Made by a program: the position numbers and the translations under genes. Below, in pieces: positions 54,900 to 64,000 of a stretch of 64,000 nucleotides of DNA (within the stretch, counting starts at the first letter, position 1; each line of letters begins with the position of its first letter). Below the pieces are notes generated by a model, which ran no database searches, was not told the origin of the DNA, and saw only the letters and a program-made list of their open reading frames with translations. Source of the stretch: Loripinus fragilis (Eukaryota > Mollusca > Bivalvia > Lucinida > Lucinidae); assembly GCA_964019695.1 (NCBI GenBank), contig OZ026515.1, positions 139,311,549-139,375,548 of the forward strand, written 5' to 3'.

Positions 54900-55390
54900 C
54901 ATTAAGGGAGACTATTGTGGCCAAAAATGACTATTGCGATTGTATTGACATTGCAGGAAGTGCCATTACGATACTATTACTATTGTAGACAACCATTGCA
55001 ATACTATTGTGATACCATTGTCTGAAACATTATTTATGCTTGTTTGAATGAGGAAAAGATAATGATAGGACTTTTCTGTATGTACGGGTACCAGTTTTGT
55101 ATTGAACCACCATAAAAATATCAGAAAGTTGTCAAAGTCCACTAATCTTGCTGAAATGCATAGGATGCAGAAACATTTACATCCTACTGCCATTTAACTT
55201 CATTGTTGTGCCTAAACCAAACAATTTTGAGTGAAAATCCCTAGGTTTAAAAACTATTGAAACTATTGCGATAGTGAAAAAAACTATTGCCGATACTATT
55301 GGCTGTTCAACTTTCCTTTCGATATAGAAAGATTACCTAGCTTACTATTGTGATATATCGATAGTGCAATGTATTGTTACATCTATTTAC
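54900..55390. repeat. Region rich in ACTATTG direct repeats
   Basis: ACTATTG or CCATTGC units with CGATA/TGATA occur about 14 times in two clusters (54905-55020 and 55250-55375) without a strict period. Confidence 0.5.
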
Positions 55391-55534
55391 GACAAAGCAT
55401 TAAAATGGATGAGACTCGGACCAAAGATAACGTTCCTAGCCTTCCCGAGATGCTGTGACTGTTTGTAATTTTACGCCTATGTGGCAAGTGCCATTATATT
55501 ATAATATGGACAGACCCAATTTTGTGCCCGTCGA

Positions 55535-55765
55535 GTTAAAACCAGGCAAAACCTGTCTGTGGGGCTTCCGACTGAGTAAGACTCAAAAGAGCTTGCTGAG
55601 CTTCAGAAACTATCTAGAATATTGGCATTTTGCATAAAGCAAGCTTAGATATAATACTTTAAATAAGTGAGTAACAAGAAGCTAGCCAGACTGTGCGGAT
55701 GCGTAGGATGGTCTGCGCTCTTGTTGATCATATGCAACAGTCATGGTTTATCGCGTCGAATTCCA
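55535..55765. mobile_element. M2 MITE copy, degenerate
   Basis: AAAACCTGTCTGTGGGGCTT, GAAACTATCTAGAATATTGG, ACTGTGCGGATGCGTAGGAT and TTTATCGCGTCGAATTCC follow the order of 60147-60402. The terminal GGGCC is lost on both sides. Confidence 0.65.
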
Positions 55766-56495
55766 ATCGTCATTAAAATTAGTTTTGTCAAATATTAGAT
55801 AATTCAAAACTAAATCGAGGATTCCACTTTCAGTTTTCAGTGTTAGGTTAATTCAAATATATCATTTCTTATAGATTTGCGTTTAACAAATAGTTCAGTA
55901 AGCGTTCTGACCTTAGTTCTTGTATATAAGATAGTGATTATACGCCCAAATCTGCCATTCAAAAATCCGTATTAAATCTCATAATAGGATTAAACGATAT
56001 TGACTGTTGTTAAAGTTCATATTTTGCTTCTGTTATAATGCTATGTCTCGGAACATTGGTACGTCACGCAAGGTGTTGACATTTTAGGTATTGACTGAGG
56101 TTAAGTAGGGTCACAACACATGTCTTTTGTTTTTGACGGGACCTTTGAATAACTCATTAGTACAGGTATTATGTAACCCAAATAGCTACATTTTTGTAAA
56201 TTTTGATTGAAGTGATAAGCCGGATTTCTATAGTTTACTTTGTAGGACAGGTGCTAGGATTGACGAATGAGACGTATATATAGAAACTGTGTCAATTGCT
56301 TGTTACATTTTGGTTGTAATGTATTGTTTCACTTATTGTCATTTAGCGTGTCACTTTCCTATTCATTCATTAGACTTATCTCAGATTTTGAAATCAAATC
56401 TTAAAGTATATTTCTCGCCCCAGTTTTAAATTCTATCAATATCTGTTATAATTTAGACTTTAGTCCGAAAATATTAATAATAGACGTTGTTATTT

Positions 56496-56497
<2 letters not shown>
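55766..56497. other. No recognisable feature
   Basis: Unique AT-rich sequence. Confidence 0.45.

Positions 56498-56533
<36 letters not shown>
56498..56533. repeat. (CA)n microsatellite
   Basis: About 18 uninterrupted CA units. Confidence 0.95.
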
Positions 56534-56535
<2 letters not shown>

Positions 56536-56750
56536 CGGTGAATTTTACAAATATGCCTATGTTATATATTGAATGGCATATGAGTCCATTCGTAACAAAA
56601 GATTCAGAACTGCAACTGGATGAATAAAAATGAGACAGAGAGAATGAAGGTATTATTTTAATTAATCGTAAGGTACATATTATGACAAATGAAAAGACGG
56701 GGAATTTATACCGTCAATTTGAACGTTAAAGTGCTGTTAACCTTAATGCA

Positions 56751-56752
<2 letters not shown>

Positions 56753-56781
<29 letters not shown>
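56753..56781. repeat. (TA)n microsatellite
   Basis: About 14 TA units. Confidence 0.95.
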
Positions 56782-56783
<2 letters not shown>

Positions 56784-56929
56784 AGTTCACTCATTGTCCA
56801 GTTTATATCCAATGGGACTTAGAGACATAGTTTTGACTGGGTTTTATATTCAGGGTTATCTGAGTCTTTACTTGGCGCATCTCGGCAGACAGTGGTTTAA
56901 ACGTCGTTGAAGGCACACACTAGATACAA

Positions 56930-57770
56930 TGTCGTCGGATGCAAACAATAGGCAAACATTGCCTGATGCAAATAAAAGGCAACGTCAACAGAAGCAAATA
57001 GTCAAATGTCGTCTACTGCAATAACAGGGAAATGGCGTCCAGTGAAAAATAATAGACAAGTGTCTTCTAATGCAAATGATAGCCAAATAATTTCTGCTTC
57101 AAATAGTAGGCAAACATTGCCTGATGCAAGTAATAGGCAAGCGTCATCGGATGCAAACAATAGCCAAATGTCGTCTAATCCGATAAAAGAGAAATATCGT
57201 CAAATGCAAAATAATAGACAAATGTCTTCTGATGCAAATACTGTACAATTAATTTCTGCTTCAAACAATAGACAAAATCGTCGCATGCAAACAAGAGGCA
57301 ACAAAAGCGTGCTGCAAATAATAGACAAATGTCATATAAAGCAAACAATAGGCAAATGTTGTCTGATACAAACAATAGGGAAATATCGTTTAATACACAA
57401 AAGAAGGCAAATGTCCTCTGATGCAAATACTATGTAAATTTATTCTGCTTCAAACAATAGTCACATGTCTTCTGATGCGAAAGAAACAAAAAAAATGCCT
57501 TTGCGTGCGTCTGTTTATAAATTCCTTGTGGTCACCTGCTGGGAAAGGGCTGACCTCTTGGCTCTCGTTTGTGGTGTCTAAATGTGAGTTTGTCACTTTT
57601 CCATTGGTATCCTGGATCAGGTGTGGTACTTGTATTTATTCCTGATCTTTGCACCCTTACTTACTTTCTTATGTATGTAATAGGTAAATGTCGTTAGATG
57701 CAGATACTATGCACATATCGGATGAAACAATCATAGGCAAATTTCGGCTGAAATTTTGAAGCAAACAGTA
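56930..57770 (+). repeat. ~30-bp minisatellite interrupted by tail A
   Basis: Units like ATGTCGTCTGATGCAAACAA followed by TAGGCAA repeat with a period near 30 bp (27-33) over 56930-57485 and again at 57682-57770. The plus frame 57006-57437 stays open for 143 codons and reads 10-residue units such as NRQMSSDANN. The open frame follows from a repeat length divisible by three and lacks any other support as a gene. Confidence 0.75.
57510..57668 (+). mobile_element. Tail A 3' end inserted in the minisatellite
   Basis: TGCGTGCGTCTGTTTATAAA, CACCTGCTGGGAAAGGGCTG and the intact 3' end ATCTTTGCACCCTTACTTAC. Minisatellite units lie on both sides. Confidence 0.82.
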
Positions 57771-58749
57771 GGCTTGTTTGTTGGCTTATGCGAATAGGAT
57801 GTGCTTTGTTTGCATTCTATAAACATATGACTTCAATGAAAGGTCCGACCAGCAAGCCTTTAATAACTATTAATATACTATTTTCCAAAATGAAAATTCA
57901 ATTAGGATAGAAGGTTTAATTCTGTGTTAATTGATTAAACAGTGGACATCGAATGTTGATCTATATGATGGGTTTTTTTTGGGTTATGGAAAGGTACAAA
58001 AAAGAAAAATTCCTTGATCCGCCTTCGATTCACCATGCTCACCTTCGGTGATTTATACCTTCTGAAACATGTGTTTGAGCCATCGATTATCCCGACTCTT
58101 TATTTAATACATATATCATGTGTATCTAATCATCACAATATCAAGATACCTCCCAAAACCGACAGCAACATAGCAGCGCCACCTACCCTTGTGGCCCTCA
58201 CTTAAAGTAACAAGGAAACGCTTTTTTCATCTAATCGACAGAAAATACGTTGTCAATGTACACTTTTCAGACTCTTATGTACAGTCAATTTTTATTTTCT
58301 ATCATGTCTTATCTGACTGCAGATGGTATTCTTGTGATTACTCTCTTCATTACTGGAGAAGGAGACATGCTTTTGCATCTGAATTATCTGTCTTTGTCCC
58401 TTTAAAATGATTTTTGCTTCGCTAAAGATTAAAAAATAAAAAGGTGTTTTCTGTAAATCTTAGGTAGCGCTTGTAGGGTTCCATGAATCTTAAAATATAG
58501 ACATATTACTTGATATATATTGCTTTGCATTGACCTATTCGCTTTCGTGGTTTTCGTTTTTATAGGTTACTTGTATTTGTTTGATGATTTAAGATTTCGC
58601 CAGGTGCACATTTAATACCTCAATGTTTTTTGCACCATGCACTGTACTTGATTGATTAGTTTACTGTGAAATTGTTTTCTAATTAGCTCATTACTATTCC
58701 CCTGCTATTGACGACTTTTGTCAACTCCCGGTGTATTTGGAAAGTCTGG
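57771..58749. other. No supported gene
   Basis: Two overlapping short plus frames (58014-58205 and 58189-58410) have no known motif. Confidence 0.4.
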
Positions 58750-59152
58750 CACAATTCGAGAATCGAATCAAGCCTCGGGTGTACGTAAGGTGCATTACGC
58801 GTAGTACTATGTACGAAAAAGCTCCATATTGTTAGCCGGAAAAAGCGTAAGGAAAATTAGTTTATTAAAATGTGAGTTCAGCCCCATTAAAATCCATTTG
58901 ACTGATTACCCGAAAAGTTTAATCAGCAGAATAAATGAAGTTTATGTTTTTTTCAAAAGAATTGAAAAAACATAAATTTCATTTATAACTGTTTGTTTTG
59001 CTGCAATCACACTCGTTAGTGTGTTAACATGGTTTCTGTGACGTCAGCGTCACGTTTTATAACGTCATCACCACGTTATCACCCGCGTTATCAAAGTATT
59101 TCCTCGACGTACATCCGTGGTCTGATTCCACGGAATTTCGCGGAATTGTCCG
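58750..59152. mobile_element. M5 MITE copy (~403 bp)
   Basis: Left CAATTCGAGAATCGAATCAA and CCTCGGGTGTACGTAAGG pair with right CGACGTACATCCGTGGTCTG and ATTCCACGG-AATTTCGCGGAATTG. An internal hairpin has TTTTTTTCAAAAGAATTG / TTGAAAAAACATAAATTTCA. CRE TGACGTCA lies at 59039-59046. Confidence 0.78.
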
Positions 59153-59504
59153 AGGCAGTTCCGATTGCTCTCAAATGTATTTGCAAAAAGATTGAGCCAA
59201 GGATAGGCCCAACCATATGTTGGGCCTCATCTGGGTCCCACCTTTTTAATGCTCTTATGATAAATTTGAAGGAAGTGTTTTTGGGAAAATTTTCACAAGA
59301 TTTTTTAAGCATATATATTCTTTATTTCCTCCAAGTTCAGGAGAGCATAGAGAGCTCTGATAAATATGAAATAACAAGTCTAGTTTTCCCTGGAAATATG
59401 TATATTAGCAGATATTAATAATAATAGTTTGACACAATTGAATAAAATGCAAGACAAAAGCTTCAGCCAGGTAAGCAGCAACGCTTACTTTAACTTCTAG
59501 AGGA
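59153..59504. other. No supported gene
   Basis: The open frame 59029-59418 starts inside the M5 element, so its N-terminal half is transposon sequence. The remainder (NALMINLKEVFLGKFSQDFL) is unrecognised. Confidence 0.4.
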
Positions 59505-59830
59505 GAAATAGAGGATATCACATGAGTGCTCATGTATTATTGAATCCATTAAACGAGTTGGTGAAGAGATAAAATGCGAGGCTCGTCGAGCATTTCGTCT
59601 CTTTTTCGCAACGAGTTTAAAAATTCAATAATACAGGAGCACGAATGTTAGATTCTATTTTTATAATATGACATTAAAAATATTTTGAAATCATATTTTT
59701 ATCGTGAAAACGTTAGCGCGACGTAAAAAATGTCGTTTCATAGCGTTTCCAGAAAATCTGTAAACCAATAGTGGTTTAACGATTTTAATGCATGGCGTTA
59801 TTTCACTCTCAGACGCAACGCCATATGATC
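59505..59830. mobile_element. M6 MITE, right part
   Basis: CACATGAGTGCTCATGTATT, AACGAGTTGGTGAAGAGATA, GAGGCTCGTCGAGCATTTCG, ATGTTAGATTCTATTTTTAT and AAACCAATAGTGGTTTAACG with the right end CGTTATTTCACTCTCAGACG. The left TIR seen at 21284 is not found. Confidence 0.68.
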
Positions 59831-60146
59831 AAGGAAAATGATAATCAAACGTGAGCCGCATATTTATAGAGGCGATCAAACCAACTAAATGCCTCACCAG
59901 AAGAGGCAATAATAACATGCGACACATAAGTATATGGTCATTATAATTCCCAGGGGCAAAGTTAACACCCCAAAAGAAATGGTTACTGAGCTGAGCCTTT
60001 TGTGGTAAATTTTGGTGTAAACTTTCACTTATTTTCTGACTTAAGTAGCTCTCCAGTAAATATGCAAATTCTTGTTATACAGTCGATCACAACATAGGTA
60101 TAAAGCAGTTGAAATGTTACACCACGTACAGTGACCCTTCATCTGC
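59831..60146. other. No recognisable feature
   Basis: Unique sequence between M6 and M2. Confidence 0.45.
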
Positions 60147-60402
60147 CACCAAATGGGCCTCGTCGCGAGAAAACCTGTCTTCGGGGTTTCTGACAAAGCG
60201 ACTTTCAAACCAGTCTCCTCAGCTACAGCGACTACCTAGAAAATTGAAATTTCACCTGTAGCAACTTTACATATGATACTTTTCAGAGAGCGAATAACAA
60301 AGGCGCTGATCAGACTGCGCGGATGCGCAGGCTGGTCTGCGCCTGTGTTGTTCGCACACCCCCGAAGACAGGTTTTCTCGCGTTGTGGCCCAAATTTGGT
60401 GT
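60147..60402. mobile_element. M2 MITE copy (~256 bp), best preserved
   Basis: CACCAAATGGGCCTCGTCGC and GAGAAAACCTGTCTTCGGGG at the left pair with CCCCGAAGACAGGTTTTCTC and GCGTTGTGGCCCAAATTTGG at the right. The core ACTGCGCGGATGCGCAGGCT is shared with M1. Confidence 0.88.
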
Positions 60403-61239
60403 GTAGTTATACTTTCTGTTGACAGTATACGGTATGAAAGTGAAGCATTACTTCATATTTTGGGGATTATTTGGAGATTAGGAAGGTTATAAAACATGCT
60501 AATTAATCATTCGAGTGATGAACTTACAAGGTCACATACCTGTAATTGTAAAAAGGCAGTGATTGGCTAAAAAGGTGGATGGAAGCTCAGCACAATATTT
60601 TTTAAGTTGTAAGGTGTTTCATGATTGGTCAATAATAAAGCTAGGAAATATATTGTATTTATTAATCGGGTATATCTTTGCTGGGCTGTTTGAAACAACA
60701 TATCATTGCTTTTGTTGATTAAGTTTACTGGTGTGGCTTAGAAAAAAAGGACCTTGCATTCTGGTATTTTTTTCAGTAGAATTTTCCTCTCATGTAGGGT
60801 GCCCACCTTCAGAGGCCAAAAAGTGGTAAAACATGGTGGTCACCAGGGTATCTCATTCTTGTTTATTGATTAAACTAGGTCCAATCTGTAACTCTATGGC
60901 AGCCTCATTGTGATTGAAGAGTTGTGAGGACCACAGCCTACTTAAAAGCTATAATGGAGGTCTATGGAAAAACAATTACAGGTCTGGGCCCTACAACCAG
61001 TACTAAGAATATTGATGTTAAATTCGTTGCAACAGCAGACTATTTGTTTGGACCAAGTCTAATTTACATGGGATGCTGAAACCGACGTTTTATCTTCACA
61101 GGTATAATTTGTTGTCGTACAAAGTTCGTTCACCTGTAACTACAGTGACATAGTGTAGGAAATACAAGTGAGAGCACTCCTTCAAATAAACATAGGCATA
61201 TAGTTTCCAAGGCGCAGTCCCAATCTTGGACAGTTTGGT
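60403..61239. other. No recognisable feature
   Basis: Unique AT-rich sequence. Confidence 0.45.
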
Positions 61240-61541
61240 CATGCGCGGAACCACAAGGGTGGACAGGGGGTCTGGACCACCCCCTGAAAAATCTCAAAAA
61301 TATATGGTCTCCTAGCAATATTGGTCCGGATCCCCTAAAATTTACAAAGCTACACGTCTTAAGCCAGGATACAATGTTTGGTCATCATCGGCCCGTTAGT
61401 AAATCGCCATTGCAATGGCGTTTTGTAGACGGTCAGGTGATGGCCCGCTTTTAGTGGTATTTGGATCCTCTCTCCTCTCATCAGACAAAAAAAAACCTTG
61501 TCAAAGTTGGACCCCCTCTGGCACAACTTTCTGGATCCGCG
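61240..61541. mobile_element. M3 MITE copy (~302 bp)
   Basis: CATGCGCGGAACCA to CTGGATCCGCGG. The C tract is only five long here (GACCACCCCCTG), showing that the long C runs in other copies are expansions. GGCCCGCTTTTAGTGGTATT matches 15653-15672. Confidence 0.8.
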
Positions 61542-61554
61542 GTTGACAAAACAA

Positions 61555-61730
61555 AACTAGATTTATAACCCTTTGTTTTGCTGCAATCGCACTTGCTGTT
61601 GTGTTAACATGGTTTCTGTGACGTCAGGGTTACTTTACATGTTATCACTGCTTTGTCGAAGTAGATCCTCGATGTACATCCGTGGTCTGATTCCACGGAA
61701 TTTCGCGTAATTGGCCGAGGTAGTTCAGAT
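61555..61730. mobile_element. M5 MITE, right half
   Basis: TTTGTTTTGCTGCAATCGCA, ATGGTTTCTGTGACGTCAGG and TCGATGTACATCCGTGGTCT, ending ACGGAATTTCGCG. CRE TGACGTCA lies at 61619-61626. Confidence 0.75.
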
Positions 61731-61739
61731 TGATGAAGG

Positions 61740-61930
61740 ATAAGACCAAACTTATTTAACCTTTTATACCCTAATGGATTGATGTAATAAACGTGAACTG
61801 GTCCATTGTGGATACTGACTAATTTCCATTTCTTTCTCTGAAGATCGTTTTTGCCGTAGCAAACAGCATGATGCAACATTTCATCTGGGCCTTCATTGTT
61901 TGCTGAAGTACGCAGTAGATAAGCACTCAA
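61740..61930. repeat. Dispersed repeat, shared with 36405-36650
   Basis: GGTCCATTGTGGATACTGAC, CTTTCTCTGAAGATCGTTTT and TTTCATCTGGGCCTTCATTG align with 36495-36640 at moderate identity. Confidence 0.55.
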
Positions 61931-62892
61931 AGCTCGTGTACCGGCCCATACATATATCCAAATAATTTACCATTTTGTTTTCCGCATATTTAAGAATCAT
62001 TACTTCATGCTGCGATTAAGATCAGTACAATGACAGAACATTAAATTGTGCGGAAACTATTATCTTAATTGTTTATGTATATACTGAACACCCGTTCATT
62101 GATAAAGATGTGACACGCGAGAAAATCAGCATGGGCACTGTTTTAGGCTTTAACTGATGGGAGTGACAAAACTACATGATATATTTTTTTCGATCTGATT
62201 TTCATTGCACTTTACTGGCTAAATTTTGCTGTTTTAATTTAGAATCTTGAAGCTGTCTAGGTTTTTTTTTCACAATAACACGTACCCTGCAATTTTTAGT
62301 TATCTCCGTCAACTATTATGCAGTGTTTAACCAAAATAAACTTAAAGGAACTAGACTCTTTTGAGGCGAAGCTCAAAAGGGGCCATCATTTTTATTTTCG
62401 TTTTAAAATCTTTTGAATATGAGTTTACATACTGTATTTATATCAAACCCAATTAGGCCGAAAAGTATATTGACTCCCTTTTGTTTTTAAAAATTGGAAG
62501 CACATGCCAGTAAGAACATTTCCAAAATATTTGCCTTTTGTGATATACAATTGAAGTGTTGCCACTTTGAACTCAAACTGCATTCAGGTATTTTCACTGA
62601 CAAAAATACAATTGCACAACAGGGGACGTCGTTCAACATGTCTAGGGATGGCTAGATGTTTACATGGTTAGACGAAAACAGGTAGGGCACATGTGAAATC
62701 TGAGTGGCGGAAAGATTACGAAAACAATGTGATTTACAACATATTCGACCAGAACTATATCAATACCTTTCCCATGTAGCATATTCGTACATGTTTATCT
62801 GCACGGTGATTTTAGTCGAATGTTCAAGCAAATGAGTCAGACCCTCAGACCCTACATCCTAACCATTGTTCGTTGCTATATTTTAAACTAAA
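61931..62892. other. No recognisable feature
   Basis: Unique AT-rich sequence. Confidence 0.45.
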
Positions 62893-62935
62893 AAAGTGAG
62901 TATGATCAGGAAGTACCACAATCACCTACAGCAGA
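62893..62935 (-). mobile_element. Very short tail B 3' end
   Basis: AAGTGAGTATGATCAGGAAG through ACAATCACCTACAGCAGA is the last ~43 nt of tail B, alone in unique sequence. Confidence 0.65.
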
Positions 62936-63067
62936 TTTGTTTGGTACACGTATGATCTCTTGTCGCCTGCTGATTTATTTTCATAATTAACTTAATCTTA
63001 ATAGAGCATCAGATCAGGTCAACCAGTTTAGGTCCAGGCCAGGCCCTACGAACCTTATTGGATCCAA

Positions 63068-63182
63068 ATGCATGCGCGGATCCATAGGGGGACAGCATGT
63101 CCAGAGCCCCCCCCCCCCCCCCCCTGAAAAATCACAAAAATATAGGGTTTCTTAGCATCCGTTCTGGTCCGGATCCCCTTGA
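63068..63182. mobile_element. M3 MITE left part with long C tract
   Basis: GCATGCGCGGATCCATAGGG, then about 24 C ending at 63124, CTGAAAAATCACAAAAATAT and GTCCGGATCCCCTT. It breaks into tail B at 63183. Confidence 0.75.
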
Positions 63183-63620
63183 GGAAGAGTCACAGAACAC
63201 TAGCAGTTACAACACCGGGAAGACAAATAAAGTAAAGCAATTAGCTCTCTCTTCCTCTTCAAGATTATTGCAATCCAAGAAGGGACACATTGTAATGCAT
63301 AACAAAACAAGGACCAAACACAGAACCCCCACAAACCAAAGGATGGAACATTATATAATGAATCAACAACAACATAGCCACCGCCTTAGGAAGATCAACA
63401 GCCTAACCAAACCGGAGAACTTAAATGCATTTTACTTGCGCCAAATCTTTGCCCTAGATTCTGTTGCGTTTAAACACAACACTTGTTTAGCTCGCATAGT
63501 GCCTTCCTAACGTATGCAATGCTCATAAAAGAGAAACTATGATCATGAAACAAAGAAAATGGCTCACTTGGCACAGATAGATCACAGCTAAAGGAAATCC
63601 CAAGTTGATCCACGGTGGTC
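63183..63620 (-). mobile_element. Tail B, antisense
   Basis: GAGGAAGAGTCACAGAACAC, TTCAAGATTATTGCAATCC, CCACCGCCTTAGGAAGATCA, CGCCAAATCTTTGCCCTAGA and GCTCGCATAGTGCCTTCCTA in minus-strand order. The extreme 3' end is missing at the M3 junction. Confidence 0.8.
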
Positions 63621-63784
63621 CCAGCCTATCCCGAAGCAGAAGAACCTTTTATCATATCTTTATTTATTTATTTTTTGTGGGGGGGGTGAGGTGGGGTAGA
63701 GGGGGGAAAACAATTGATAGTTCAACTGAATTATCTGCTGGATAAGCCGTTCTATTGTAATAGAATCATTGGCAGCCCTCAACT

Positions 63785-64000
63785 CAAATGAGACACCAAG
63801 CCATTATTGGTTTGCTAAATGGAGAATCTTACAGGAGTGCTCATGTTTCATTGAATTTATTAAACGAGTTTGGGAAAAGGGATAAAATGAGGCTTGGCGA
63901 GCATTTTATCGCTTTTTCGCGACGTGTTTAATACATTCATTAATACTTGAGCACAAATGCTAGATTCTATCCTAAACAATCTTGAAATGACTTTTTTCGC
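63785..64000. mobile_element. M6 MITE, cut by the window end
   Basis: CAGGAGTGCTCATGTTTCAT, TTATTAAACGAGTTTGGGAA, GAGGCTTGGCGAGCATTTTA and AATGCTAGATTCTATCC match 59520-59660. The right end lies beyond the window. Confidence 0.65.

Noticed and set aside
57006..57437. 143-codon frame read as a repetitive protein gene.
   Set aside because: The openness follows from the 30-bp repeat period, and later units are shifted out of frame. It is kept only as a repeat feature.
59029..59418. 129-codon plus-strand frame.
   Set aside because: The first third lies inside an M5 MITE and there is no known motif.
63097..63510. 137-codon plus-strand frame.
   Set aside because: It spans an M3 C tract and an antisense tail B copy.

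Overview
This is a eukaryotic, AT-rich, intergenic or intronic window made almost wholly of decayed transposable elements. I found no host gene that I can support with confidence, no rRNA and no intact tRNA gene. The organism is probably a bivalve mollusc. This is inferred from elements resembling bivalve pearl elements (a tandem core followed by a GGAC microsatellite), from arrays of AAGGTCA repeats, from many short foldback MITEs and from the type of reverse transcriptase. The exact species cannot be read from the sequence.

Two related retroelement families dominate. Both have a reverse transcriptase (RT) ending in a GIPMGTNCAP motif and a YLDD box, which may be Penelope-like, followed by a long non-coding 3' tail. 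Tail A ends near ATCTTTGCACCCTTACTTACT and tail B ends near CCTGATCATACTCACTTAC. Tail A copies lie at 2081, 22028 (-), 26205, 29273, 35770, 38247, 45905, 47490, 49639 and 57510. Tail B copies lie at 140, 4371, 4785 (-), 8850, 12735, 14318 (-), 29331, 35998, 38476, 39940, 41195, 41583 (-), 49161 (-), 49528, 52803 (-), 53335, 54540 (-), 62893 (-) and 63183 (-). Most copies are cut at the 5' side, as expected for target-primed retrotransposition.

Several DNA-element families are layered on these, called here M1 to M8 by their terminal inverted repeats (TIRs). The clearest are a 3.9-kb TA-flanked transposon at 464-4370, whose ~215-bp TIRs each carry a tRNA-like box A/box B pair; a 933-bp element at 26297-27229 flanked by TTA; and two pearl-like elements at 7665-8545 and 47821-48720.

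Large-scale structure: 0.1-5.6 kb is nested tail B and transposon sequence. 7.7-10.6 kb holds a pearl-like array and an RT pseudogene. 14-17.5 kb holds MITEs plus weak minus-strand coding candidates. 17.7-25.1 kb is a 7.4-kb inverted repeat whose arms are arrays of AGGTCA half-site repeats. 26-31 kb holds a nested transposon, two SINEs and the best preserved RT. 35.0-39.9 kb is a recent 2.48-kb tandem duplication. 41-44 kb is a nested RT pseudogene, MITE and SINE. 45-54 kb is mixed repeats including a near-perfect 215-bp-arm palindrome at 51 kb. 56.5-57.8 kb is microsatellites and a 30-bp minisatellite. 58-64 kb is further MITEs.
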